This document shows positions 15,468 through 22,568 of a stretch of DNA of 22,717 nucleotides, piece by piece. The translations under genes and the position numbers were made by a program. The DNA is from Caldora sp. SIO3E6 (GTDB lineage: Bacteria > Cyanobacteriota > Cyanobacteriia > Cyanobacteriales > Coleofasciculaceae). The notes under the pieces were generated by a model that worked only from the letters and a program-made list of their open reading frames with translations, had not been told where the DNA came from and did not search any database. The stretch is taken from positions 1 through 22,717 of the forward strand of contig JAAHHL010000041.1 in assembly GCA_010672185.1 (NCBI GenBank), given 5' to 3'. Every line of letters begins with the position of its first letter. Position 1 is the first letter of the stretch.

Positions 15468-15971
15468 ATGACTTTTGATGATAGCGCTTACAGAGATAAA
15501 CCAGGTTTCATCTATCTCATCCATGCCGTAGGGACTGACAGATACAAGATAGGGCTAACAACGCGCTCAGTAGAAGCCAGGTTTGCGGAATTAAACAGTT
15601 CTCAGTCACCATTCCCTTTAGAGCTGATTGATTGGTTTGAGACTGGTGATGTCACAGAGGATGAGAAATACTTCCATGAAAAATACTCAGGTTATAGGGT
15701 TCATGGAGAGTGGTTTGTGTTTGATAAAAGGACTCTCTCTAAAGTGAGAAGAGAATATCAAGATGATGTTGGTTTCACTTTCCCTAAACTGCCTAGGATG
15801 ACGCTACCAGCGTTCTCAAGACTACCTACAATCAATCGGAATAATATTGCTTTAGCAATGGCTAGTATCGGGGCATTATGGTTGATTGTAGTGATGTCAG
15901 GATGTCAGCAACCTAGCAAGGGTCTACCAGATGTACCCGATCCACCACCGCCAAGAAGTCAATTGCTTTGA
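15468..15971 (+). CDS. GIY-YIG-family protein with C-terminal membrane helix
   Basis: Residues 12-90 match the T5orf172/Mug113 branch of the GIY-YIG nuclease superfamily: GFIYLIHAVGTDRYKIGLTT, then SVEARFAELN and ELIDWFETGD, the helical EDEKYFHEKY with a candidate catalytic Glu, and GEWFVFD. Residues 126-145 (IALAMASIGALWLIVVMSGC) are a membrane helix ending in a lipobox-like sequence. The tail is Pro-rich (PDVPDPPPPRSQ). A nuclease head tethered to the membrane, 2 bp after the membrane ATPase gene, suggests that both act on DNA at the membrane. Most branch members are untested, so nuclease activity is inferred. Confidence 0.75.
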   Translation: MTFDDSAYRDKPGFIYLIHAVGTDRYKIGLTTRSVEARFAELNSSQSPFPLELIDWFETGDVTEDEKYFHEKYSGYRVHGEWFVFDKRTLSKVRREYQDDVGFTFPKLPRMTLPAFSRLPTINRNNIALAMASIGALWLIVVMSGCQQPSKGLPDVPDPPPPRSQLL

Positions 15972-15981
15972 AAATTACAAT

Positions 15982-16012
15982 CCCCGTCAGAGAATTTCCC
16001 TGGTGGGGTTTT
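15982..16012. terminator. Weak hairpin between convergent genes
   Basis: CCCC (15982-15985) and GGGG (16005-16008) can pair, and TTTT follows on the plus strand. It lies just after the GIY-YIG stop and overlaps the end of the convergent integrase gene. The stem is only about 4 bp with a long loop, so this is tentative. Confidence 0.3.
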
Positions 16013-16655
16013 CAGTTTTCTGGTGAGTAAAATCTGAGGGAGGTGATGGGGTGTCGGGATACACTCTTTTCCCGACAGTTGACAACATACTCAATGCTGA
16101 AACTGCTCCCCTAACTTGCTCTGGCTTGACCTCCAAGTATTTTTGTAGTTGAGAGAGATTACGGTGTCCACTAACCTCTTGTATTATTCTCAATGGTATT
16201 CCTTCATTGGACATCTGGGTTAAGGCAGTTCTCCTAAAACTGTGGGTACTGACTCCCCTAATTCCCACCCGTTGGCAAGCTTTTCTCAGTATCCTAGCTG
16301 CTGAATCTTGATGGATATGCCCCGTCCCATTCAAACCAGGGAACAGAAACCAACTTCTCGGTGATGGATAGTAATCCAGTAACAGGATACGCAACTCTTC
16401 AATTACTGGGATTGCTCTGGTTGCTAGCTTGCCCTTGGTGTCCCCTTTACGGAAGGTTACCTCAGGATAGATAATGCCCTTGCGCTCATAGACATCCGTG
16501 GTTCTGAGGCTACAGCATTCTCTGATACGACAGGCTGTGTAGAGACAGATGCCGAACAAAGCGCGATCGCGATCTGATTGCAACCCATCACTAAAGAGCA
16601 ACTGAATCTCAGACTGAGTGAGAATTTTAGCTTTTCCGTGGCGGTCAATCTTCAT
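15987..16655 (-). CDS. Tyrosine recombinase, catalytic domain only
   Basis: This 222-residue site-specific recombinase has the full active-site set: R43 (TACRIRE), K74 in the beta-hairpin (GDTKGK), H138 and R141 (THSFRRTAL), H164 (SGHRNL) and nucleophile Y173 (QKYLEV). It lacks the N-terminal core-binding (SAM-like) domain of XerC/XerD or phage integrases. The short form is known among cyanobacterial and plasmid integrases. Its role could be plasmid multimer resolution, integration or cassette movement. It lies directly downstream of the telomere-resolvase-like gene on the same strand. Its ATG directly abuts a 14-bp inverted repeat. The C-terminal 35 residues beyond the catalytic domain are Pro/Thr-rich. 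Confidence 0.9.
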   Translation of the reverse strand: MKIDRHGKAKILTQSEIQLLFSDGLQSDRDRALFGICLYTACRIRECCSLRTTDVYERKGIIYPEVTFRKGDTKGKLATRAIPVIEELRILLLDYYPSPRSWFLFPGLNGTGHIHQDSAARILRKACQRVGIRGVSTHSFRRTALTQMSNEGIPLRIIQEVSGHRNLSQLQKYLEVKPEQVRGAVSALSMLSTVGKRVYPDTPSPPSDFTHQKTENPTREIL

Positions 16656-16705
16656 GGAGATACCCCACTCTTTCTACTCATGGTTTACAGCAGTGGGGTA
16701 TCTCC
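16656..16705. repeat. Perfect 14-bp inverted repeat at the integrase start
   Basis: GGAGATACCCCACT (16656-16669) and AGTGGGGTATCTCC (16692-16705) are exact complements, separated by 22 bp. They fill the gap between the resolvase-like gene and the integrase. The inner arm ends at the base before the integrase ATG. There is no T-run in the direction of transcription. It could be a recombinase-binding site, or an mRNA hairpin controlling integrase translation. A nine-codon frame starting MSRKSGVSP spans it and overlaps the integrase start. Confidence 0.75.
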
Positions 16706-16708
16706 TGT

Positions 16709-17920
16709 CTAGTTTTTGATACATTCAATATCAGTAATCTGGTAGACCATATAGGACATAAAAGTAGCGTCCAGCTTCCCTTCCTTATCAAGATGTCCTA
16801 GCCAATCAGAATAGAGGGAATGTTTCTCAGTCTTGATTTTGGTAGATTCCGGTAGTAGATACCATTGGCACTCAGCATAGACAGCCCTGAGTCCCTTGTA
16901 GTTAATTCCTTGGTACTTTTCCATCGCACGACTTAAAGCCATACCAAAAGCTCTGTTTGTAGCTAGGCGATCGCGTTTCTGCTCATCCCCATCAATCCTT
17001 CTTCCTTCCTTCTCCAGATATTCCAGCGCTGCAATTAGCTGACTGGCTGGGAACAGAGTAGGAATGTCATACTCATCGGCTGCCCCATCAGCTCCCCTGG
17101 TCTTGGCTTGACCAGAAAAATGCAGTTCATATTCTCCAGTTACCTCGAACTGACCAAGGGCATGAACTTCTACCATCCTCCTGCCAGTTCCAAGGGCAAA
17201 AGCTATCGAAACTGATGTCCAGTGAGGTTCAAAGCCTTCCATCAAGTCTTGTAGGGTTTGGTGACAATCATTTACCAGTTGAGTGATGCTGATGGGAGTC
17301 TTATCTCGGTTTTTCCCCTTAACGGTTTTCCTGTAATTTTTGCTGAGCTGGATAGAATCTTCTTTCTGGAAGCTGAGCAGCTGAGAGTAGAAATAGTTAA
17401 CCAGTACGAACATTGTCTCTTTGAGCAAAGGGATTTCGCTGGCTACCAATTGATAGAGAGCATCCTTGATTGAGTTACGGCGGGACTTGACAGTGGAAAA
17501 TTCATACTCTCTCATCTCAGCTCGTGCGACTGAAGCAACTATGGGGTTGATACCTTCCTTCATGTCAGCAAGGTTACTCCCAATCTCTCCTATTTCCCTT
17601 AGTCGCTGGTAGGTTTTGGTGGCTATCTCAGAAATGGTTATCTGGTAGTCTTCATTCTTTTTGAGTTGCTCCAAAGCCTGCTTACCCTGTTCCCTCTCCA
17701 CTTTGTCAGCATGGAGGTAAGCTCTAGCATTCTCCAGTTCCTTCCAGGATTGCTCTATAAGTTCAGCTTTTTTGAGCTTATAGTGTCCTGGTATCCCCAA
17801 GGGTTTAGCTATCTTATCCCTGACTTGCTTAGAAGTCATTTGTGCCAGCTCATCGTAGGTCAAGGGGAGTAGGTCAGCAATGGTATCGAGCAGCGTTGTC
17901 AATCTGATAGTGGCTTGCAT
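16709..17920 (-). CDS. Telomere resolvase (protelomerase)-like tyrosine recombinase
   Basis: Numbering is from the possible TTG at 17944 (411 residues); the ATG at 17920 gives 403 and is preferred. Telomere resolvases cut and rejoin replicated telomeres into covalently closed hairpins. The family signature is clear: ALGTGRRMVEVHALG (catalytic Arg at 255/256), then HFSGQAKTRG (K281). GLRAVYAECQ (R353), WLGHLDKEG (H384) and a tyrosine in SYMVYQI (Y398, or less likely Y401) complete the site. TGRRPAE-like and SGQxKTR-like blocks distinguish TelN/TelK/TelA from XerC-type enzymes. Residues 28-67 resemble a SAP/Rho-N-like DNA-binding motif (SKQVRDKIAKPLGIPGHYKL), followed by a helical muzzle-like region. 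Length is shorter than TelN, near the ResT/TelA size. It is divergent from the 300-residue protein, with operator-like repeats and an iteron copy between. The call is from motif memory; activity and target are unproven. Confidence 0.75.
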   Translation of the reverse strand: MQATIRLTTLLDTIADLLPLTYDELAQMTSKQVRDKIAKPLGIPGHYKLKKAELIEQSWKELENARAYLHADKVEREQGKQALEQLKKNEDYQITISEIATKTYQRLREIGEIGSNLADMKEGINPIVASVARAEMREYEFSTVKSRRNSIKDALYQLVASEIPLLKETMFVLVNYFYSQLLSFQKEDSIQLSKNYRKTVKGKNRDKTPISITQLVNDCHQTLQDLMEGFEPHWTSVSIAFALGTGRRMVEVHALGQFEVTGEYELHFSGQAKTRGADGAADEYDIPTLFPASQLIAALEYLEKEGRRIDGDEQKRDRLATNRAFGMALSRAMEKYQGINYKGLRAVYAECQWYLLPESTKIKTEKHSLYSDWLGHLDKEGKLDATFMSYMVYQITDIECIKN

Positions 17921-17923
17921 AAT

Positions 17924-17987
17924 GTTATACTTTCTGCGCTTCAACTAAAGCATAACAAAACAAATTGGAGATTTGTGAATGTATAAC
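17924..17987 (-). promoter_or_regulatory. Operator-like repeats upstream of the resolvase gene
   Basis: GTTATACTTT (17924-17933) and AAAGCATAAC (17947-17956) form a 10-bp inverted repeat with one mismatch. A third copy of the core, GTATAAC, lies at 17981-17987. Between them ACAAAT/ATTTGT (17960-17976) is a perfect 6-bp dyad with a 5-bp centre. All lie just before the ATG, so they probably bind a repressor. The resolvase or its divergent neighbour are candidates. Confidence 0.5.
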
Positions 17988-17995
17988 AAATACAA

Positions 17996-18006
17996 GGGTA
18001 GTCAAG
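17996..18006 (-). repeat. Isolated iteron copy in the resolvase promoter region
   Basis: Read on the minus strand this is CTTGACTACCC, matching the 1006-1856 repeat core exactly over 11 bp and preceded by CCCA, as in the copy at 1544. Its TTGACT could act as a -35 element for the resolvase gene, with a poor -10 (TACATT) 16 bp away. No other copy was found between the array and here. Confidence 0.6.
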
Positions 18007-18046
18007 TGGGTATAATTAGAGTTGCTTATCAATAGTCATCTGGGTA

Positions 18047-18075
18047 TTGCTATGGGCAGTTAACATAGCTATACT
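18047..18075 (+). promoter_or_regulatory. Promoter of the 300-residue protein
   Basis: TTGCTA (18047-18052), a 17-bp spacer and TATACT (18070-18075) form a good sigma-70-type promoter about 30 bp upstream of the start. A GCTATG/CATAGC inverted repeat (18049-18069) overlaps it, and AGTTAAC occurs twice (18058-18064, 18093-18099), suggesting repression. Confidence 0.6.
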
Positions 18076-18104
18076 AAGGATAGTTGAAACAGAGTTAACG
18101 GACT

Positions 18105-19007
18105 ATGCCACGCAAGACACCAGTTTGGAAAGAAGCAATGCCTACCTTCAATGGGCTTATTGATACCTCTAAAAATGAAGCCGATATACAAAGCGCCTGT
18201 TCCTATATAAAGCAAGCTGTAGTTGAGTCTTACCCAGACACCCCTAATAGCCGCCGCAATCCGATGTCTTCTATCAGGAAAGCTGTCAGAGAGAGGTATC
18301 CCGCCCAGAGTGGAAAAAGTCCCCATGAAGGAGTTCCCTTCCCCTACTACTTCACTGATGCTGGCAAGGGTAGAGTTGAGCGCTGGGAGCATTTGGCCCT
18401 CTTGCACTTGCAGGAAGATTGGAATTTGAAAGATGATTTTTCTTCTTCAGATACTATTACCCCAGTACCCTCTACTGAGAAGCAATCAGATACTATTACC
18501 CCAACGCCAATGAATGAAACTAGCATCGATATCTTCAGTGAAGTTGGTTTAGAGGGTGAGGAGCTGGATACTGTCAAGCAAGCCCTTGGTGATGCTGATA
18601 TCAAGGAATGGGTAAAGCAAGCCTTACTCCAACGTGCCAAAGCGATAAATGCTCTCCATGAGCGGCTCAATGAAGATTTGAGTATGGTCAATAGTGAGGA
18701 ATTGATGAATGACAAGAAGTATCGAACCAATCCCAATGCCTCACGAGAGTTAGCCAGTCGCGCTGTCAGAGCAATTAAGGACTGGAATTACAATCGGCCA
18801 GAGCACAAGTGGTGCATAACTAACAAGCTGATTAGTGAACTAACTGGTGTGACCCCAAAAGCGATCGCCAAGGTTGTAGAGGGAATGGGAATTGAAGACT
18901 ACAACGCCATGCAGGGACTGACTCCAGTGGTCAACCGTCAAATCAAAGCAGTTGTAGGAAGTATTTCTGAGGTGGTCAGCATAGCTGATGTGTTGGGAGT
19001 TGATTAA
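18105..19007 (+). CDS. Probable DNA-binding partner of the resolvase
   Basis: This 300-residue protein is divergent from the resolvase gene. The N-terminus (1-110) is basic and contains repeated RRNPMSSIRKAVRERYP-like and GVPFPYYFTDAGKGRVE segments. Residues 118-145 form a linker with two copies of SDTITP. Residues 150-210 are helical. The C-terminal part (about 215-285), SRELASRAVRAIKDWNYN then WCITNKLISELTGVTPKAIA, contains a helix-turn-helix. It resembles a C-terminal domain I recall in cyanobacterial mobile-element proteins, including resolvase/integrase-like ones, but I cannot name the family. A role in binding iterons or telomeres, or in regulating the resolvase, is inferred from position. 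It has its own promoter and is followed by a terminator. Confidence 0.65.
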   Translation: MPRKTPVWKEAMPTFNGLIDTSKNEADIQSACSYIKQAVVESYPDTPNSRRNPMSSIRKAVRERYPAQSGKSPHEGVPFPYYFTDAGKGRVERWEHLALLHLQEDWNLKDDFSSSDTITPVPSTEKQSDTITPTPMNETSIDIFSEVGLEGEELDTVKQALGDADIKEWVKQALLQRAKAINALHERLNEDLSMVNSEELMNDKKYRTNPNASRELASRAVRAIKDWNYNRPEHKWCITNKLISELTGVTPKAIAKVVEGMGIEDYNAMQGLTPVVNRQIKAVVGSISEVVSIADVLGVD

Positions 19008-19020
19008 AAGTGACTAAATC

Positions 19021-19039
19021 ATTGAACGTTCAATTTTTT
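19021..19039 (+). terminator. Intrinsic terminator after the 300-residue protein
   Basis: ATTGAACGTTCAAT is a perfect 14-bp palindrome followed by six T residues, 14 bp after the stop. As RNA it forms a short AT-rich hairpin with a U-run. It also separates the convergent nuclease gene. Confidence 0.55.
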
Positions 19040-19111
19040 CTTCAGGACTAATTTCTCTTTGGTTCATTAATTCATTTATAGTACTTATAACTTCATCTTT
19101 AAAAACTTTAC

Positions 19112-20215
19112 CTATTGTTCAATACTCTCTATTTGTGTCTCTCCAATTTGTGCTATATCTATAGCTCTTGCTTTGATAAATTCAGCGAATCCGTAAATTT
19201 CATTTAGGCTTGAAATTGCCTTCTTTGCTTCTTTTTTGTTGAGGTCTAAGATGCCAATTGTCTTTTTATTTGGAGAGAAACGAAAGCGACAGATAGTCTT
19301 GTGAGTTTTCCCATCTAAATTTACCCCAAGGTAGCCTTTGGTGTCTTTGCATTGAATTCTCTCGATATCAATGGATTTACACAAAATTGCTTTAACAATA
19401 CAAAAAGCTTCCAACTTTTCTTCAGTTGTAACTAATCCATCGTTATCAGAGAAAACCTCGGTTTCGGAATCTTGAATCTCAACTGCTGTCCTTGAATGCT
19501 CTACATTTATCGCAGCAGCTAGTCTTTCTGTAATACGTTCGTTTATAAATTCTTTTAGTGACCGCTTAGTAATTTCTTTAAATCTCTCTGTAACAGATGC
19601 AACCACCCTACGAGGATAAACTTGACTAGCAAAGAACTTTGCAAATTCAGGAGATGGTTTAACTAGCTGTTCTGCCATAAGACGCTTAATTTCTTTTGTA
19701 TAAAGAAGAGTTTGAGCAACATCTCCCAGTTCATCAGGGTCAAACCTTGACTTAGAAAATCGTTTAAGTTCATTTATAGTAGAGTCGCTAAAATCCAATA
19801 TACTAAACTCAAAAAAAGGCTTTTCATCCATGATGTTCGGCTTTTCTGTATCAGTGTAAAACCGATATAAAATGCCATTTGTCAGAACAGTAAATTTGGC
19901 TGTAGTCGTATGAAAATAACGGTGTAATTGAGAGCGATGTTTTGGATTTTCCAGCCCCCTACCACACCATTTGCACTCAATTAAGATAGCTGGTGTCTTG
20001 TCGATGATGATTGCATAATCTACCTTTTCCCCTTTTACACCCGGTACATCAGCTGTAAACTCAGGACAAACCTCCCTAGGATTATGAACGTTGTACCCTA
20101 GAGCCTTGATAAATGGCATTACGAAAGCAGTTTTAGTAGCTTCCTCAGTTTCAATTTCTTCTCTTAGTTTTGAGACTTGCTGAGAAATTGATTTAATTTG
20201 GTCAATAAAGTCCAT
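19112..20215 (-). CDS. Orphan PD-(D/E)XK nuclease with HsdR N-terminal-like domain
   Basis: This 367-residue protein resembles the N-terminal nuclease domain of type I restriction HsdR. The core is E25 (EEATKTAFVMPFIKALGY), D66 (KVDYAIIID), and E80/K82 in ILIECKW, followed by a helical QLHRYFHTTTAKFTVLTNGI region. No helicase domain follows. The C-terminal half (about 260-345) forms a separate unit: KLEAFCIVKAILCKSI, KGYLGVNLDGKTHKTICRFR and KKTIGILDLN. No HsdM or HsdS gene is adjacent. Such solitary proteins are common on mobile DNA, and a defence role is plausible but unproven. The ATG at 20215 has only a weak ribosome-binding site. Base composition is more AT-rich than its neighbours, consistent with separate acquisition. 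Confidence 0.8.
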   Translation of the reverse strand: MDFIDQIKSISQQVSKLREEIETEEATKTAFVMPFIKALGYNVHNPREVCPEFTADVPGVKGEKVDYAIIIDKTPAILIECKWCGRGLENPKHRSQLHRYFHTTTAKFTVLTNGILYRFYTDTEKPNIMDEKPFFEFSILDFSDSTINELKRFSKSRFDPDELGDVAQTLLYTKEIKRLMAEQLVKPSPEFAKFFASQVYPRRVVASVTERFKEITKRSLKEFINERITERLAAAINVEHSRTAVEIQDSETEVFSDNDGLVTTEEKLEAFCIVKAILCKSIDIERIQCKDTKGYLGVNLDGKTHKTICRFRFSPNKKTIGILDLNKKEAKKAISSLNEIYGFAEFIKARAIDIAQIGETQIESIEQ

Positions 20216-20337
20216 AGTTACTCAAAAATTTAGATTTTTCCTCCAGTCTGTCTTGTGGGGAGCGAGGGTAGTTGTGATTTGAGCAACAGGACTCACGCTC
20301 CCCCCTATTCTTATAGAAAACTGCGATCGCTTCCAGC

Positions 20338-20393
20338 ACCGCTCTTTTGCGATCAGCTACGCTGGTGCCGTAGGCAATCGCCTACGGTAGCGA
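20338..20393. repeat. Cyanobacterial palindromic repeat next to the IS
   Basis: CCGTAGGC and GCCTACGG form an 8-bp inverted repeat with an AATC centre, flanked by GCTACGC and GGTAGCG words. It is related to the repeat at 1078-1142. The IS left end begins directly after it. A HIP1 octamer lies nearby at 20323. Confidence 0.6.
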
Positions 20394-20411
20394 TTGGACT
20401 TTGGACAAAAA
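20394..20411 (+). repeat. IS left terminal inverted repeat
   Basis: TTGGACTTTGGACAAAAA, exact complement of the right end. It contains an internal direct repeat of TTGGAC. Confidence 0.8.
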
Positions 20412-20417
20412 GATAAT

Positions 20418-20442
20418 AGTTTGCGTAAATATTACGCAAACT
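20418..20442. repeat. IS palindrome, left
   Basis: AGTTTGCGTAA, a 3-bp centre ATA, and TTACGCAAACT: 11-bp perfect arms, 6 bp inside the terminal repeat. It is a likely transposase or accessory-protein binding site. Confidence 0.75.
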
Positions 20443-20524
20443 TATTATTGCAGCCATAGCTTCTCTATCTCAGCAATAATCCTTCGCTGAGAAACGGCTC
20501 ACTCAGAGACTGGAGGAGCATTGT

Positions 20525-21973
20525 TCATGGTACTTTTATCTTTTTATTTTTACATTTTTGCTGTTTCTTGATAACTTGATGGCGAGTTCGAGGCACTTTT
20601 TTATCACCCTTAATTCGTCCGGGAGAAAAACCTCGAAGTTTGGGGGATTTAGCCGGAGTCCCCAACTGCGAAATAATTCTGTAAAAGTCCCTCTGAACCA
20701 AGCTGGGTGTGATTTTCACCGCTTCAGTTGGACTCAAATAATATTCCCACGGACGGGGTAAAACAGTAGCTAATTTCCTCGCTTTCCACAAATTGACGTA
20801 AGATAATAAGGTCAGTTGAAACCAATTTTCTTCGTGATGTACTTCAGGGGTAGAATAAGCAGTCATCAACAATTTTTGTTTACCAAAACGAAAAAGATGT
20901 TCCAAGTCATAACGTTGTCCATAAGCTTGATGACATTCGTTCAGACTTAACTCATGACGGCGAGAACCAATGACAATCAGCCACATAGGTTTCCAGATAG
21001 TTTGGCTTTGGTCATCACTAACCACAACCTGAAGTAATCGAAACGGATGCTTGTGCATCTTATAATTTTTAGTTCCTTTCATTAACAATTGGTTCCAGCA
21101 GGAGAGCTTGAGATTAAGTTCCCGCCCCTTTTTAGTGATAAAAGTTGAGTAGAGTACTTCATCCGGTTCAGTCCACGTTGTCTCGTCGTTTAAATCAAAC
21201 TTATCTCCATACCAACGGGGATGACCGCAAGATTTAGCTGTTTCTTCTGACGGAATAAATTGCCGATAAAAAACACGATTACTTCGGACACGACTGATGG
21301 TTATTAAGTTTTCATACTTGACTTGCTCGCCAAGAAAATCTCGTTGACTGTAGAGACTATCCGCAACCAAAACTGATAACTTATCTTTCCAAGGAACTGA
21401 AGAATGATTGAGAATTTTTTTTAGTTGCTTCTGAGCTACAGAAATATCTTTTTCCCCAGAAGACACACGTTGTCCTGACAAAGGAATGACCCAAGGTGCA
21501 TTCCCCGTTTCTCCTCGTTCAGGCAAGGCAGCAACTACCGAATATGCATGACCAATATTGATAGGCTTATTCCCTTTGATAGGATTGGGTTGATAGATAT
21601 AGGTTTTGTCTGATAAAGTAGCTGAATAAGGCCGTGGGTAAGGAGTTACATCTACTCCAAATAAATAAAATTGGCGAGAAGCAGGTGGAGGTATAGTAGC
21701 AGAAACAAGGTAGAATAAGCCATCAATAGCTTTTTCATAATCAGGATGATTGGGAGGAGGTAAAAAATCTTGAATTGCCTTATATAAACTGTTATAATTT
21801 CGGCGAAATAAAGGATTCAGAGATAGTTCAGCTACTGAAGAGGCTTGGCAGTTTGACGAGAGAGAATCTAGTAGTTCCATGACCGAGGAACGCCGGGAAC
21901 CAAGAGCCTGATAGAGTTGGTCTCTCCAAGTCCAAAAATCCGGTACAGATTGACTTAATTTTGACTGAATCAT
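20525..21973 (-). CDS. DDE transposase
   Basis: This 482-residue transposase has an RNase-H-like DDE core. The likely acidic residues are D108 (YLFGVDVTPYPRP), D205 (VLVADSLYSQRDF) and E358 (YGQRYDLEHLFRFGKQKLLM); the last matches the YxxxxxEHxFRF-type block of IS4/IS701-like enzymes. The long insertion between D2 and E (about 150 residues) is beta-rich. The C-terminal 40 residues are very basic. It matches the large cyanobacterial transposase type that travels with a small second gene. The exact IS family is not certain. There is no strong ribosome-binding site before the ATG. The palindrome at 21996-22018 lies in its promoter region, so it is probably self-regulated. No frameshift or stop was seen, so it may be active. 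Confidence 0.85.
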   Translation of the reverse strand: MIQSKLSQSVPDFWTWRDQLYQALGSRRSSVMELLDSLSSNCQASSVAELSLNPLFRRNYNSLYKAIQDFLPPPNHPDYEKAIDGLFYLVSATIPPPASRQFYLFGVDVTPYPRPYSATLSDKTYIYQPNPIKGNKPINIGHAYSVVAALPERGETGNAPWVIPLSGQRVSSGEKDISVAQKQLKKILNHSSVPWKDKLSVLVADSLYSQRDFLGEQVKYENLITISRVRSNRVFYRQFIPSEETAKSCGHPRWYGDKFDLNDETTWTEPDEVLYSTFITKKGRELNLKLSCWNQLLMKGTKNYKMHKHPFRLLQVVVSDDQSQTIWKPMWLIVIGSRRHELSLNECHQAYGQRYDLEHLFRFGKQKLLMTAYSTPEVHHEENWFQLTLLSYVNLWKARKLATVLPRPWEYYLSPTEAVKITPSLVQRDFYRIISQLGTPAKSPKLRGFSPGRIKGDKKVPRTRHQVIKKQQKCKNKKIKVP

Positions 21974-21995
21974 TAGAAAAAAGCAATAAAATTTA

Positions 21996-22018
21996 GTTTG
22001 CGTAATACTTACGCAAAC
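21996..22018. promoter_or_regulatory. IS palindrome in the divergent promoter
   Basis: GTTTGCGTAA, centre TAC, TTACGCAAAC. It has the same half-sites as the palindromes at both IS ends, placed between the two divergent genes. The same protein may therefore control transcription and bind the ends. Confidence 0.7.
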
Positions 22019-22056
22019 CTCTATGGTAAACTAGTTGTTGCTCAATCGGTCAGCTA

Positions 22057-22491
22057 ATGCCCCAAAATAATTCCAAGAAAACCAACCAAGAAGCCTCACT
22101 CAGAGCCAAGCAAATCAAAGCATATATTCGGAAGTTGAAGCGAAAAATACAGAAAATATATTCGGAGGGAGAAGTGGCTCCACCCCACTGTCATGTGATT
22201 CGTTATCAAACCAAGAAAAATGATAAAATCTACTGGTATTATAAATTGCAAGCGGTTGAACCACTTTTTCCGACTGCCACTGATAAAAATAAAAAAAGCA
22301 AATATTTATATTTGGGAAAAGCTGGAAGTGAAGCTCATCTTGATGCAGTTGATAAAGTAACGAGAAGAGGACTTATTGACGAATTAGAAAGGGTACTCAA
22401 TTCTCTTGAGGAAAGTTATTTAGATGTTTGTTTTGGAGGGGAAACTGAGCCTGACCCCTCTTCTGAGACTAAGGGATTAAAAGAAGAGTAA
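22057..22491 (+). CDS. IS accessory protein
   Basis: This 144-residue basic protein is encoded divergently from the transposase within the same IS. Residues 1-45 are helical and Lys/Arg-rich (RAKQIKAYIRKLKRKIQKIY), followed by HCHVIRYQTKKNDKIYWYYK (about 47-67) and the block KYLYLGKAGSEAHLDAVDKV with TRRGLIDELE (about 88-118). The tail is acidic. A related block occurs in the fragment at the window's right end, so this is a conserved family. I infer a DNA-binding role at the GTTTGCGTAA palindromes; I do not know a tested function. The start at 22057 lacks a strong ribosome-binding site. Confidence 0.65.
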   Translation: MPQNNSKKTNQEASLRAKQIKAYIRKLKRKIQKIYSEGEVAPPHCHVIRYQTKKNDKIYWYYKLQAVEPLFPTATDKNKKSKYLYLGKAGSEAHLDAVDKVTRRGLIDELERVLNSLEESYLDVCFGGETEPDPSSETKGLKEE

Positions 22492-22509
22492 CACCTTCCC
22501 CTCAGACCT

Positions 22510-22535
22510 GAGATTAACTAGGTAAAATTAATCTC
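22510..22535 (+). terminator. Hairpin after the IS accessory gene
   Basis: GAGATTA (22510-22516) and TAATCTC (22529-22535) form a perfect 7-bp stem with a 12-nt loop, 18 bp after the stop. There is no T-run, so it is a weak terminator candidate. Confidence 0.4.
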
Positions 22536-22539
22536 AATA

Positions 22540-22568
22540 ATAGTTTGCGTAAATAATACGCAAACTAT
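22540..22568. repeat. IS palindrome, right
   Basis: ATAGTTTGCGTA, centre AATAA, TACGCAAACTAT: 12-bp perfect arms, 4 bp inside the right terminal repeat. Confidence 0.75.
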
